NCBI RefSeq assembly: GCF_900108045.1
Contig: NZ_FNUK01000001.1
Span: 161,083-225,082 of the forward strand
DNA length: 64,000 bases
DNA from: Caloramator fervidus
GTDB lineage: Bacteria; Bacillota; Clostridia; Clostridiales; Caloramatoraceae
Reading direction: 5' to 3'
Shown in pieces: positions 53,391 to 63,013 of this stretch. Numbering within the stretch: the first letter of the stretch is position 1; each line of letters opens with the position of its first letter. The notes below the pieces were generated by a model. The model was given only the letters and a program-made list of their open reading frames with translations, was not told the origin of the DNA and did no database searches. The translations under genes were made by a program, and so were the position numbers.

Positions 53391-55097
53391 ATGGTTGATT
53401 TAAAAAGAAGAATTAAGATAGCAAAGGGAGAGGAAAAAGCACAGCTTGTTTTGAAAAATTGTAAAATAATAAATGTTTTTTCCCATGAAATAATAGAAGG
53501 AGATATTGCAATTGATGATGGTAAAATAGTTGCTGTAGGAAAATATGAAGGATTTAAAGAAATAGATTTAAAAGGTCTTTATGCTTCGCCAGGCCTTATA
53601 GATGGTCATGTCCATATAGAATCATCTTTAGTTGTTGTAGAGGAGTTTGCAAAGGCAGTAGTTCCTAAAGGTACCACTTGCATAATAGCAGATCCCCATG
53701 AAATTGCCAACGTTTGTGGAATAGATGGAATAGAATATATTTTAAATGCAAGCAAAGACTTACCCCTTGATGTATTTATAATGCTTCCTTCTTGTGTTCC
53801 TGCAACTAAATTTGAAACTTCAGGTGCTGTTATTACAGATGAGGATATAAAAAGGCTTATAGATAATGAAAGAATACTAGGGCTTGGAGAACTTATGGAT
53901 TATCCATCTGTTATAAATTGTAATGAGGAGATTTTAAAGAAAGTAGAGGCTGCAAAAGGGAAAATAATTGATGGCCATGGTCCTTTTATAGAGGATAAGG
54001 AACTTTTAGCTTATTTAGCATCAGGAGTAAAAACCGAACATGAGTGTTCTACTTTAAAGGAATTTGTAGATAGATTAAGGCTTGGTATGTATATATTAAT
54101 TAGAGAAGGGTCAGCTGCAAGGAATTTAACAGAGCTTATAAAAGCTGTAAATCCATATAATTTAAGAAGGTGTTTATTTTGCACCGATGATAGACATCCT
54201 GAGGATATAATAAAGGATGGACATATAAATAACAATTTAAAAATTGCTGTTAGAAACGGTTTAGATCCAATCTCTGCTGTAGTTATGGCTACATTAAATG
54301 CAGCGGAATGTTATGGTTTAAAATATAAAGGCGCTATAGCTCCTTTATATGATGCAGATATAGTTATTTTTAAAGATTTAATTGATTTTGAACCTGTTTT
54401 GGTATTCAAAAAAGGAGAGCTTGTTGCAAAGGATGGAAAGCCTTTATTTGAAGTTAAAAAATTTATTGATAACAAAGTTTTAAATAAAATAAATATAAAA
54501 GGCTTAAAGGAAGATATGTTTAAAATAAAGTTCAAAGAAGACTTTGTAAATGTAATTGAGTTAGTTCCTTTTAGTCTTATAACAAGAAATGTAAAAAAGA
54601 AGGTAGTTTTAAGGGATGGAGAGTTTAAATGTGAGGACAATGATGGTCTTTTAAAACTGGCAGTTATTGAAAGGCATAAAGGAACAGGAAATGTGGGGCT
54701 TGGAATAGTTGAAGGTTTTGGGCTTAAAAAAGGAGCTATTGCAACAACAATAGCCCATGATTCCCATAATTTAATAATAATTGGAGATAATGATAAGGAT
54801 ATGTATATAGCAGCTTTAGAGGCTGAAAAATTAAAGGGTGGAATAATTGTAGTTTCACAAGGAAAAGTTTTAAAGGAATTGCCTCTTCCTATTGCAGGAC
54901 TTATGAGCGATAAGGATATAGAAACTGTTAATAAAGATTTATCAGAAATAATAGAAGTTGCATATAATAAGCTTAATGTATCAAGAAATTTTGATCCTAT
55001 AATGACTCTTGCATTTTTAGCATTGCCTGTAATTCCAGAGCTTAAACTAACTGACATGGGGCTTTTTGATGTAAAAAATGCTTGTTATTTGATATAA
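53391..55097 (+). CDS. Adenine deaminase-type amidohydrolase, copy 2
   Basis: A 568-residue Ade-family protein: LKNCKIINVFSHEIIEGDIA, SPGLIDGHVHIESSLV, TTCIIADPHEIANVCG, ILIREGSAARNLTELI, FCTDDRHPEDIIKDGHINNN and ATTIAHDSHNLIIIGDND. It looks closer to the standard Bacillus Ade than copy 1 does, by the retained FCTDDRHPEDI stretch. It is probably the adenine to hypoxanthine enzyme. It ends the long plus-strand run and is followed by a strong terminator. ATG 53391 follows GGGTGA. Confidence 0.92.
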   Translation: MVDLKRRIKIAKGEEKAQLVLKNCKIINVFSHEIIEGDIAIDDGKIVAVGKYEGFKEIDLKGLYASPGLIDGHVHIESSLVVVEEFAKAVVPKGTTCIIADPHEIANVCGIDGIEYILNASKDLPLDVFIMLPSCVPATKFETSGAVITDEDIKRLIDNERILGLGELMDYPSVINCNEEILKKVEAAKGKIIDGHGPFIEDKELLAYLASGVKTEHECSTLKEFVDRLRLGMYILIREGSAARNLTELIKAVNPYNLRRCLFCTDDRHPEDIIKDGHINNNLKIAVRNGLDPISAVVMATLNAAECYGLKYKGAIAPLYDADIVIFKDLIDFEPVLVFKKGELVAKDGKPLFEVKKFIDNKVLNKINIKGLKEDMFKIKFKEDFVNVIELVPFSLITRNVKKKVVLRDGEFKCEDNDGLLKLAVIERHKGTGNVGLGIVEGFGLKKGAIATTIAHDSHNLIIIGDNDKDMYIAALEAEKLKGGIIVVSQGKVLKELPLPIAGLMSDKDIETVNKDLSEIIEVAYNKLNVSRNFDPIMTLAFLALPVIPELKLTDMGLFDVKNACYLI

Positions 55098-55124
55098 AAA
55101 AGTCCGGCACATGCCGGACTTTTT
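55097..55124. terminator. Bidirectional terminator of the purine gene run
   Basis: AAAAAGTCCGGCA and TGCCGGACTTTTT form a 13-bp stem with a CA loop, with A-rich and T-rich ends. It separates the purine run from a convergent permease gene. Confidence 0.92.
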
Positions 55125-55125
55125 A

Positions 55126-56643
55126 TTACGCAACTTTGTTTTGTTTTTCAGCAACTTTCTTTTCGTATCTGTTATACATAGCAAGAGCAACTATTGAGAA
55201 GAATATTGGTCCTGCTATTGACCAGAATGTTGTTAGCTTGTCTCCTTCTAAAGCTGGTTCAAGAATTGTAAAGAAGTTTGCAAAACCAACTGTTAGAGTA
55301 ACTACTACTGTCCAGAATAGAGCACTGTTGTAAGTTTTGAATACTTCAAATGGTTTATGAATGTTAGTATTTTTCTTAAATGGAGCAAATGCATATGAAA
55401 TAAACATATATGGTAAAGTCATACCTACGTTAGTCATCATAACAAGGATATCAAAGAATTTTGCCATTGAATCTCCACCAAAGGAAACAAGTGCTATCAT
55501 TACAGCAACAGTAATTCCTTGAACCCACATAGCAAACTTTGGCATACCGTCTTTAATTTCTCCAAGTCTTCCTGGCCAAAGTTCTGCAGGTGTTCCTTCA
55601 ATCATTTGCTTTAATGGAGCGTAAGTTAAAGTAAAGAATGCACCTGTTATTGAAAGGAATACTGAAAGTCCTATGAATCTAGCAATCCATTGACCCATTG
55701 CGATAGCTGTAGCTTCGCTTAACCCCATTGCTATACCTAACTGATATCCAAGGTTACCCATTACAACGTAGCTTGCGTTTCCAAGGTGAACGCCTTCAAC
55801 GTTTATAACCTTAGCCCAGTTTGTAAATACACCAACAAGGAATATACCTAGTGAATAACCAATTGATATAATTGCAGCTGAAATTGTAATTCCTTTTGGT
55901 AAAGTCTTTTCTGGTTCTTCAGTTTGGTCAACAAGACCACTTGCAACCTCAATTCCACCATAAGCAAATATTGCGTAAACTACGAATGCAAGACCAGCTA
56001 ATATATTTCCTGCATATTTTGGGTTTGGTGATTGAGTGAATGTTGAAAGTCCAACTATTGGTTCAGCAAGTTTACCCTTGTTTAATATAAGAACAAGTAA
56101 TGATCCAACCCAAAGAAGAATGTTTAATGCAGCAACTGCTGATCCACCAATTGAAGTAACTTTTTTAATCTTTTCAAGTCCCTTTGATGAAAGATAAGTT
56201 ACGAAGAGTATCCATAGAATACCTAAAACTCCAAGAAGTTTTGGTCCTTGTAGACCTAAAAATGCCCAGTTCTTTGTAGTGTCTTTACCAAATATAGCGT
56301 TTGAAAGTGGAACCCATATACCTGATGATACGTTAACCATCCAAATAATGTATGAAGCATACCACATGAAGGTTCCAACGAAGGCGAACTTAGGACCTAC
56401 TGATTTTTCCATCCATGAGTATATTCCACCTTTTTCATCTTTGAAGGCAGCACCAAACTCTGCCATCATAAGTGCGAATGGAACGAAGAATGTTATTGCT
56501 GATAGAATATACCATGGAATAGCAGCATAACCCATTTTGTAGAAGGATCTTGGAATGTTATTAAAGCCATACACGGAAGTAAAAATCATGAGTATCAATG
56601 ATACCAAAGTTAGCTTTTGTCCTTTGTTTGGACCGTGCGCCAT
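55126..56643 (-). CDS. APC-family amino acid permease (YjeM/GadC-like)
   Basis: A 505-residue transporter with about 12 spans. The start, LTLVSLILMIFTSVYGFNNI, and KDEKGGIYSWMEKSVGPKF are typical of the glutamate/GABA-antiporter and YjeM branch. AYGGIEVASGLVDQTEEPEK is the conserved middle loop. The substrate is unknown. Lying between purine and histidine degradation genes, import of histidine, glutamate or glycine exchange are all possible. AAGGAGG precedes the ATG. Confidence 0.82.
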   Translation of the reverse strand: MAHGPNKGQKLTLVSLILMIFTSVYGFNNIPRSFYKMGYAAIPWYILSAITFFVPFALMMAEFGAAFKDEKGGIYSWMEKSVGPKFAFVGTFMWYASYIIWMVNVSSGIWVPLSNAIFGKDTTKNWAFLGLQGPKLLGVLGILWILFVTYLSSKGLEKIKKVTSIGGSAVAALNILLWVGSLLVLILNKGKLAEPIVGLSTFTQSPNPKYAGNILAGLAFVVYAIFAYGGIEVASGLVDQTEEPEKTLPKGITISAAIISIGYSLGIFLVGVFTNWAKVINVEGVHLGNASYVVMGNLGYQLGIAMGLSEATAIAMGQWIARFIGLSVFLSITGAFFTLTYAPLKQMIEGTPAELWPGRLGEIKDGMPKFAMWVQGITVAVMIALVSFGGDSMAKFFDILVMMTNVGMTLPYMFISYAFAPFKKNTNIHKPFEVFKTYNSALFWTVVVTLTVGFANFFTILEPALEGDKLTTFWSIAGPIFFSIVALAMYNRYEKKVAEKQNKVA

Positions 56644-56679
56644 TTTAAAACCTCCTTTTTACGAATTGTTTACAAATAC

Positions 56680-56707
56680 ATTATACTAAAAACGACAAAT
56701 AAATCAA
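56680..56707 (-). promoter_or_regulatory. Promoter of the APC permease gene
   Basis: On the minus strand TTGATT (56707-56702), a 16-base spacer and TATAAT (56685-56680), about 37 bases ahead of the start codon. Confidence 0.6.
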
Positions 56708-57037
56708 TAATTCTACAAAAAGTAATAATATTTTTTAAATTTTTTAATTTCAAAAATATGAAATTAAAGAATTTGAATTTGTCATATTTTGGTTGTGAAT
56801 TATAACTTGAATTATTTTTGAACTGTTTTTTGCTTACAATGAAGGATTTAAAAGCAATTTTCAGAAAATAAAAAAATTAAAAACTATACTTTTAAATCAA
56901 AAAATATTTTTGTTGAGAAAAAAACGCTTCAGTTAAGTTTACAAAGTTTTAACAAACTGTGCTAAAATAAATTAGACGTTTTTTTGACTCTTTATAATTA
57001 TAATTAATTTTAAGAATGTTTTGAAAGGGGTAAGGAT
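56708..57037 (+). other. AT-rich intergenic region upstream of fhs
   Basis: About 330 bases without a convincing gene. The DNA is very AT-rich, with no riboswitch core or strong hairpin that I can recognise. Two weak plus-strand promoter candidates are TTTACA/TAAAAT (56938-56968, 19-base spacer) and TTGACT at 56984. A direct fhs leader of 60-80 bases would follow. No tetrahydrofolate riboswitch motif is seen. Confidence 0.4.
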
Positions 57038-58720
57038 ATGGAGGTTAAAGTTCCAAGTGATATTGAGATTGCTCAAAGTGCAAAGTTAAGGCCTATAATG
57101 GATATTGCAAAAGAGTGGGGAATTGAAGAGGATGAGGTAGAGCTTTATGGAAAATATAAAGCTAAAATATCTTTAGATATATTTAAAAGGTTAAAGGATA
57201 AGCCAGATGGGAAACTTATATTAGTTACAGCAATAAATCCAACTCCAGCAGGAGAAGGTAAATCAACAACCACAGTGGGACTTGGACAAGCTCTTAATAA
57301 AATTGGAAAAAAGGCAGTTATAGCTTTAAGAGAACCATCATTAGGACCTGTATTTGGAGTAAAGGGTGGAGCTGCAGGTGGAGGATATGCTCAAGTAGTT
57401 CCAATGGAGGATATAAACTTGCATTTTACAGGAGATATGCATGCCATAACTGCAGCCCATAATTTAGTTGCAGCTGCCATAGATAATCATATTCATCAAG
57501 GAAATAGCCTTGGAATTGACCCAAGACAAATAGTTTGGAAAAGAGTTCTTGATATGAATGATAGAGCTTTAAGGCAAATAGTTGTAGGGCTTGGTGGAAA
57601 GGCAAATGGTTTCCCAAGGGAAGATGGATTTATGATTACAGTAGCATCAGAAGTTATGGCAGCATTATGTCTTGCAAAGGATCTTATGGACCTTAAAGAA
57701 AGATTTGCAAGAATGGTTGTTGCTTATACATATGATGGGAAGCCTGTTACCATTGGTGATTTAAATGTTCAAGGTGCTATGGCAGTTTTAATGAAGGATG
57801 CTATAAAACCAAATCTTGTTCAAACTCTTGAAAATACTCCAGCTTTAATCCACGGAGGACCTTTTGCTAATATAGCCCATGGAACTAACAGCATTATTGC
57901 TACAAAACTTGGTTTGAAGCTTGGAGAGTATCTAGTAACAGAAGCAGGATTTGGTGCAGACCTTGGTGCTGAAAAGTTCTTTAACATAGTATGTAGATAT
58001 GCAGGCTTTAGACCAGATGCAGTTGTTATAGTTGCAACCATTAGAGCTTTAAAAATGCATGGAGGAGTTTCAAAACAAGACCTTTCAAAGGAAAACTTAG
58101 AAGCTCTTGAAAAGGGATTTGAAAACCTTAAAAGGCATGTTCAAAATGTAAGAAAGTTTGGGCTTCCTGTTATGGTTGCAATAAATAGGTTTGCAAGCGA
58201 TACAGAATCTGAAATAGAACTTCTTTATAAGCTTTGCAAAAAGATGGATGTAGAGGTTTCATTAAATGAAGTTTGGGCAAAAGGTGGAGAAGGCGGAATA
58301 GATATGGCAAGAAAGCTTGTGGAGCTTGTTGAGAACAGTAGACCTAACTTTAATTTCTTATATGATGTAAATATTCCAATAGTAGAAAAGGTAAATAAAA
58401 TAGCAAAGGAAATCTACAGAGCAAGCAAAGTAACCTTTACATCACAAGCTTTAAAACAAATTCAAAAAATTGAAGAGTTAGGTTTTGATAAAATGCCAAT
58501 TTGTATGGCAAAAACCCAATATTCTTTCTCAGATAATCCAGCCCTTTTAGGTGCTCCAAGTGATTTTGAAATAACAGTAAGAGAAGTTAGGGCATCTGTT
58601 GGTGCAGGATTTATAGTAGTTTTAACGGGGGATATAATGACAATGCCAGGTCTTCCAAAGGTTCCTGCTGCAGAAAAGATAGATATAGATGAAAATGGAA
58701 ATATAGTAGGACTTTTCTAA
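57038..58720 (+). CDS. fhs: Formate-tetrahydrofolate ligase
   Basis: Interconverts formate, THF and ATP with 10-formyl-THF. The 560-residue enzyme starts [20 protein letters not shown] and has the P-loop in [18 protein letters not shown], then [20 protein letters not shown] and [14 protein letters not shown]. In purine and histidine fermentation it runs backwards and gains ATP from formyl-THF. It stands ahead of hutU, ftcD, hutI and fchA, whose pathway feeds it. AGGGGTAAGG precedes the ATG. Confidence 0.97.
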   Translation: MEVKVPSDIEIAQSAKLRPIMDIAKEWGIEEDEVELYGKYKAKISLDIFKRLKDKPDGKLILVTAINPTPAGEGKSTTTVGLGQALNKIGKKAVIALREPSLGPVFGVKGGAAGGGYAQVVPMEDINLHFTGDMHAITAAHNLVAAAIDNHIHQGNSLGIDPRQIVWKRVLDMNDRALRQIVVGLGGKANGFPREDGFMITVASEVMAALCLAKDLMDLKERFARMVVAYTYDGKPVTIGDLNVQGAMAVLMKDAIKPNLVQTLENTPALIHGGPFANIAHGTNSIIATKLGLKLGEYLVTEAGFGADLGAEKFFNIVCRYAGFRPDAVVIVATIRALKMHGGVSKQDLSKENLEALEKGFENLKRHVQNVRKFGLPVMVAINRFASDTESEIELLYKLCKKMDVEVSLNEVWAKGGEGGIDMARKLVELVENSRPNFNFLYDVNIPIVEKVNKIAKEIYRASKVTFTSQALKQIQKIEELGFDKMPICMAKTQYSFSDNPALLGAPSDFEITVREVRASVGAGFIVVLTGDIMTMPGLPKVPAAEKIDIDENGNIVGLF

Positions 58721-58743
58721 CAAAAGATTTTGGGGGGGATAAT

Positions 58744-60777
58744 ATGATTACAAACTTAGACATTAAAAATGCAATGAAGATTAGGCTTGATGAAATTCCA
58801 GAATATCCAAAGTTTGTTGAAGGTATAAGGAGGGCTCCCAGTAGAGGTTTTAGATTGACAAGGGAACAGACAGAAATAGCCCTTAAAAATGCATTAAGAT
58901 ACATTCCAGAGGAGTATCATGAAAAGCTTGCTCCAGAATTTATGGAGGAGCTTATAACAAGAGGAAGAATATATGGGTATAGATTTAGACCTGAAGGAAA
59001 TATAAAAGCAAAGCCAATAGATGAATATAAAGGAAATTGCATTGAAGGAAAGGCTTTTCAGGTAATGATAGATAATAATCTTGATTTTGACGTTGCCCTT
59101 TATCCATACGAACTTGTAACTTATGGTGAAACAGGTTCAGTATGTCAAAATTGGATGCAATATAGGTTAATTAAAAAGTACCTTGAGGTTATGACTCAAG
59201 ATCAAACTTTAGTTGTTGCATCAGGACATCCTGTTGGACTTTTCAGATCAAAACCAGATGCTCCAAGGGTTATAATTACAAACGCTCTTATGGTAGGTAT
59301 GTTTGATAATCCTGATGACTGGGAAATTGCAGAAGAGATGGGAGTTGCAAATTATGGTCAGATGACAGCAGGAGGATGGATGTATATAGGACCTCAAGGT
59401 ATAGTCCATGGAACATATAACACAATATTAAATGCAGGTAGAATAAAACTTGGACTTGGACATGATGCGGATTTAAGAGGAAGATTATTCGTATCATCCG
59501 GGCTTGGAGGAATGAGCGGTGCACAGCCAAAGGCAGTTGAAATTGCAAAGGGTGTTGGAATAATTGCAGAAGTTGATTATTCAAGGATAATGACAAGATA
59601 TAATCAAGGTTGGGTAAAATATATATCTTCAGATCTTGATGAAGTATTTAGAGTTGCAAGAGAATATCTTGCAAAGAAAGAACCTATGTCAATTGCATAC
59701 TATGGAAATGTAGTTGATTTATTAGAATATATTGTAAGGAACAACATTCATGTTGATTTATTATCAGATCAAACTTCATGCCATGCAGTTTATGAGGGAG
59801 GATACTGTCCACAAGGTATAACTTTTGAAGAGAGAACAAAGCTTCTCGAAACTGATAGAGAAAAGTTTAAGGAATTAGTAAACAGAAGCTTAAGAAGACA
59901 TTTTGAGCTTATAAAGATTCTTGTTGATAGAGGAACTTACTTCTTTGATTATGGAAACTCCTTCATGAAGGCGGTATATGATGCTGGAGTAAAGGAAATT
60001 GCAAGGGGTGGAGATCCAAAGAATGGATTTATATTCCCATCATATGTAGAAGATATAATGGGACCTATGCTTTTTGATTATGGATATGGTCCATTTAGAT
60101 GGGTATGCTTAAGTGGAAAGGATGAAGATTTAAGAAAAACAGACAAAGCAGCTATGGAATGCATAGATCCAAATAGAAGACCACAGGATAGGGACAACTG
60201 GATATGGATAAGGGATGCAGAAAAGAACAACTTAGTTGTTGGAACTAAGGCAAGAATACTCTACCAAGATGCAGAAGGAAGAACAAAAATAGCTCTTAAG
60301 TTTAATGAAATGGTAAGAAAAGGAGAAGTAGGTCCAATAATGATTGGTCGTGATCATCATGATGTTTCAGGAACTGACTCACCATTTAGAGAAACAGCAA
60401 ACATTAAAGATGGTAGCAACATAATGGCGGATATGGCAACTCATTGTTTTGCAGGAAATGCTGCAAGGGGAATGAGTCTTGTAGCTCTTCACAATGGTGG
60501 TGGAGTTGGAATTGGAAAATCCATAAATGGTGGATTTGGGCTTGTTCTTGATGGAAGCTTAAGGGTTGATGAAATAATAAGAAGCGCTATGATGTGGGAT
60601 GTTATGGGAGGAGTTGCTAGAAGAGCCTGGGCAAGAAACGAACATGCTTTAGAAGTTTCTATAGAACACAACAAAAAGAGCTCAACAGACCATATAACTT
60701 TGCCATATCTTGCTGATGATAACCTTGTTAAAGAAGTTGTTGACTTTGCCTTCAAAAAGCATGGAATCCAAAGATAA
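58744..60777 (+). CDS. hutU: Urocanate hydratase
   Basis: Hydrates urocanate to imidazolonepropionate using NAD+ as a bound electrophile. The 677-residue length matches the longer Clostridia/Bacteroidetes form rather than the 550-residue Bacillus form. Marks include TGSVCQNWMQYRLIKKYLEV, VASGHPVGLFRSKPDAPR, QGIVHGTYNTILNAGR, LSDQTSCHAVYEGGY, and IGRDHHDVSGTDSPFRET. It is 23 bases after fhs with a GGGGGGGA site. No histidine ammonia-lyase gene is found in the window. Confidence 0.95.
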   Translation: MITNLDIKNAMKIRLDEIPEYPKFVEGIRRAPSRGFRLTREQTEIALKNALRYIPEEYHEKLAPEFMEELITRGRIYGYRFRPEGNIKAKPIDEYKGNCIEGKAFQVMIDNNLDFDVALYPYELVTYGETGSVCQNWMQYRLIKKYLEVMTQDQTLVVASGHPVGLFRSKPDAPRVIITNALMVGMFDNPDDWEIAEEMGVANYGQMTAGGWMYIGPQGIVHGTYNTILNAGRIKLGLGHDADLRGRLFVSSGLGGMSGAQPKAVEIAKGVGIIAEVDYSRIMTRYNQGWVKYISSDLDEVFRVAREYLAKKEPMSIAYYGNVVDLLEYIVRNNIHVDLLSDQTSCHAVYEGGYCPQGITFEERTKLLETDREKFKELVNRSLRRHFELIKILVDRGTYFFDYGNSFMKAVYDAGVKEIARGGDPKNGFIFPSYVEDIMGPMLFDYGYGPFRWVCLSGKDEDLRKTDKAAMECIDPNRRPQDRDNWIWIRDAEKNNLVVGTKARILYQDAEGRTKIALKFNEMVRKGEVGPIMIGRDHHDVSGTDSPFRETANIKDGSNIMADMATHCFAGNAARGMSLVALHNGGGVGIGKSINGGFGLVLDGSLRVDEIIRSAMMWDVMGGVARRAWARNEHALEVSIEHNKKSSTDHITLPYLADDNLVKEVVDFAFKKHGIQR

Positions 60778-60779
60778 AA

Positions 60780-60800
60780 GGATGGGCTTTTAGCCCATCC
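60780..60800 (+). other. Intercistronic hairpin between hutU and ftcD
   Basis: GGATGGGCT and AGCCCATCC form a 9-bp perfect stem with a TTT loop. AAATTT follows, so it is not a standard terminator. Similar stems occur after glpK and after the purine permease gene. Confidence 0.5.
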
Positions 60801-60825
60801 AAATTTAAAGGAAAGGAGTTTGCTT

Positions 60826-61728
60826 ATGGCAATGACAAAAATAGTTGAGTGCGTTCCAAATTTTAGCGAGGGAAGGGATTTAGAAAAAATTGAAAAAATA
60901 GTAAATCCCTTTAGAGGTAAGGATGGAGTAAAATTATTAGATTATAGCAGGGATGTTGACCACAATAGAGTAGTTGTAACTGTTGTTGGAGAACCTCAAG
61001 CTGTTAAAGAAGCTATGTTGGAAGCTATGGGAGTTGCAATTCAAGTTATTGATATGAGGAATCATAAGGGAGAGCATCCAAGAATGGGGGCAGTGGATGT
61101 AGTTCCTTTTATTCCTGTAAAGAATATGACTATGACAGAGGCTGTTGAACTTTCAAAGGAATTTGCAAAGGAAGCTGCAGAAAGATATAACGTTCCTATA
61201 TTCTTATATGAAAAGTCAGCAACAAGTCCAGATAGAGAAAACCTTGCTAATATAAGAAAAGGTGAGTTTGAAGGAATGTTTGAAAAAATAAAGCTTCCTG
61301 AATGGAAGCCAGATTTTGGTCCACAGGAAGTTCATCCAACTGCAGGAGTTACAGCAGTTGGTGCAAGAATGCCTCTTGTTGCGTTTAATGTAAATCTTGG
61401 AACTAACAATATAGAAATTGCAAATAGGATTGCAAGAAATGTAAGGTTTTTAAATGGAGGATTAAGATACTGCAAGGCAATAGGAGTAGAGCTTAAAGAT
61501 AGAGGAATAGTTCAAGTTTCAATGAACATGACGGATTATACAAAAACAGCCCTTTATAGAGCTTTTGAACTTATAAAAGTTGAAGCAAGAAGATATGGTG
61601 TTCCTGTAGTTGGAAGCGAAATAATAGGTCTTGTTCCTATGGAGGCTCTTATTGATACTGCTGTATATTATCTTGGAATAGAAGATTTTTCTATGGATCA
61701 GATACTTGAAAATAGAATAATGGAGTGA
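60826..61728 (+). CDS. ftcD: Glutamate formiminotransferase
   Basis: Transfers the formimino group of formiminoglutamate to THF. The 300 residues cover only the transferase half: IVECVPNFSEGRDLEKIEKI, GEHPRMGAVDVVPFIPV with the catalytic His, QEVHPTAGVTAVGARMP. It is a paralog of the copy at 38706. Context between hutU and hutI assigns it to histidine breakdown. The cyclodeaminase half is the separate fchA gene. ATG 60826 is seven bases after AAAGGAG. Confidence 0.94.
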   Translation: MAMTKIVECVPNFSEGRDLEKIEKIVNPFRGKDGVKLLDYSRDVDHNRVVVTVVGEPQAVKEAMLEAMGVAIQVIDMRNHKGEHPRMGAVDVVPFIPVKNMTMTEAVELSKEFAKEAAERYNVPIFLYEKSATSPDRENLANIRKGEFEGMFEKIKLPEWKPDFGPQEVHPTAGVTAVGARMPLVAFNVNLGTNNIEIANRIARNVRFLNGGLRYCKAIGVELKDRGIVQVSMNMTDYTKTALYRAFELIKVEARRYGVPVVGSEIIGLVPMEALIDTAVYYLGIEDFSMDQILENRIME

Positions 61729-61732
61729 TTTT

Positions 61733-63013
61733 ATGAAGCTTTTGATAAAGAATGCATCAGAACTTGTAACCTGCAGCTCATTTAAAGCTAAAAAAGGAGA
61801 TGAGATGAAGGAGCTTAGTATAATAGAAGATGGTGCTGTTGTTGTGGAGGATGGATACATAAAAAGAGTAGGAAAAACGGAGGATATATTAAAGGATATA
61901 AATATAAATGAATATGAAGTTATTGATGCTTCCAATAAAGCTGTCCTACCAGGTTTTATAGATTCCCACACTCATTTTGTATTTGGGGGATATAGAGCTG
62001 ATGAGTATTATCTAAGGCTTAAAGGTGCTACTTATATGGAGATTATGGAAAAGGGTGGGGGAATAATAAATTCTGTTGAGGCAACAAAAAAAGCATCTAA
62101 AGAAGAACTTTTTAATTTAGGCCTTAAAAGGCTTGACTCTATGTTAAGCTTTGGAGTTACTACTGTTGAAGGAAAATCTGGATATGGCCTTGATTTTGAT
62201 ACAGAAGTAAAACAGCTTGAAGTTTATAAAAGTTTAAATAAAAGCCACCCTATAGATATAGTTACAACCTACTTAGGTGCTCATTCTGTTCCAAAGGAAT
62301 ATAAAGGAAAGAACATGGAATATATTGAATATATAATAAACGAAGTTTTACCTTACATCAAAGAAAAAAATCTTGCTGAATTTGTAGATGTTTTTTGTGA
62401 AAAAAATGTTTTTTCTGTGGATGAGTCAAGAAAACTTTTAATAGCTGCAAAGATGATGGGATTTAAATTAAAAATTCATGCAGATGAAATAGTTTCATTA
62501 GGTGGAGCAGAGCTTGCTGCAGAGGTTGGAGCAGTATCAGCGGATCATCTTTTGCAGTGTAGCGATAGAGGGATTGAAATGATGGTAAAAAAAGGAGTTA
62601 TAGCAACCCTTTTGCCTGCAACTGCCTTTAGTTTAAAGGAAAAATTTGCAAGAGCAAGGCAAATGATAGATAGGGGGCTTGCGGTAGCATTAGCTTCTGA
62701 TTTTAATCCGGGAAGCTGTTTTACAGAAAATTTGTCCCTTGTTATAGCTCTTGCTACTTTATATATGAATATGACCCTTGAAGAGGCAATAAATGCCGTT
62801 ACAATAAATGCAGCTGCGGCTATAGGAAAAGAAAAAGAAATAGGAAGCATTGATGTAGGCAAAAAAGCAGATATAATCATATTGGAACATCCATCTTATA
62901 AGTTTATTCCATACCATATAGGTGTAAGCATAGTTGAGAAGGTTATTAAAAATGGAAAATTAGTTTATGATAAGGAGAGGGATGGAAGGTATGCTTATAG
63001 AGAAAAGTGTTAA
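61733..63013 (+). CDS. hutI: Imidazolonepropionase
   Basis: Opens the imidazolone ring of imidazolonepropionate to formiminoglutamate. The 426-residue amidohydrolase has DSHTHFVFGGYRADEY, MEKGGGIINSV, EGKSGYGLDFDTEVKQLEV, KIHADEIVSLGGAELAAEVG and ASDFNPGSCFTENLSLV. It starts four bases after the ftcD stop and overlaps fchA. A side activity on 4-imidazolone, the analogous purine intermediate, is thinkable but the gene order points to histidine. Confidence 0.96.
   Translation: MKLLIKNASELVTCSSFKAKKGDEMKELSIIEDGAVVVEDGYIKRVGKTEDILKDININEYEVIDASNKAVLPGFIDSHTHFVFGGYRADEYYLRLKGATYMEIMEKGGGIINSVEATKKASKEELFNLGLKRLDSMLSFGVTTVEGKSGYGLDFDTEVKQLEVYKSLNKSHPIDIVTTYLGAHSVPKEYKGKNMEYIEYIINEVLPYIKEKNLAEFVDVFCEKNVFSVDESRKLLIAAKMMGFKLKIHADEIVSLGGAELAAEVGAVSADHLLQCSDRGIEMMVKKGVIATLLPATAFSLKEKFARARQMIDRGLAVALASDFNPGSCFTENLSLVIALATLYMNMTLEEAINAVTINAAAAIGKEKEIGSIDVGKKADIIILEHPSYKFIPYHIGVSIVEKVIKNGKLVYDKERDGRYAYREKC

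Noticed and set aside
56708..57037. Tetrahydrofolate or other riboswitch ahead of fhs
   Set aside because: No conserved aptamer core or stable stem could be found in the AT-rich leader.
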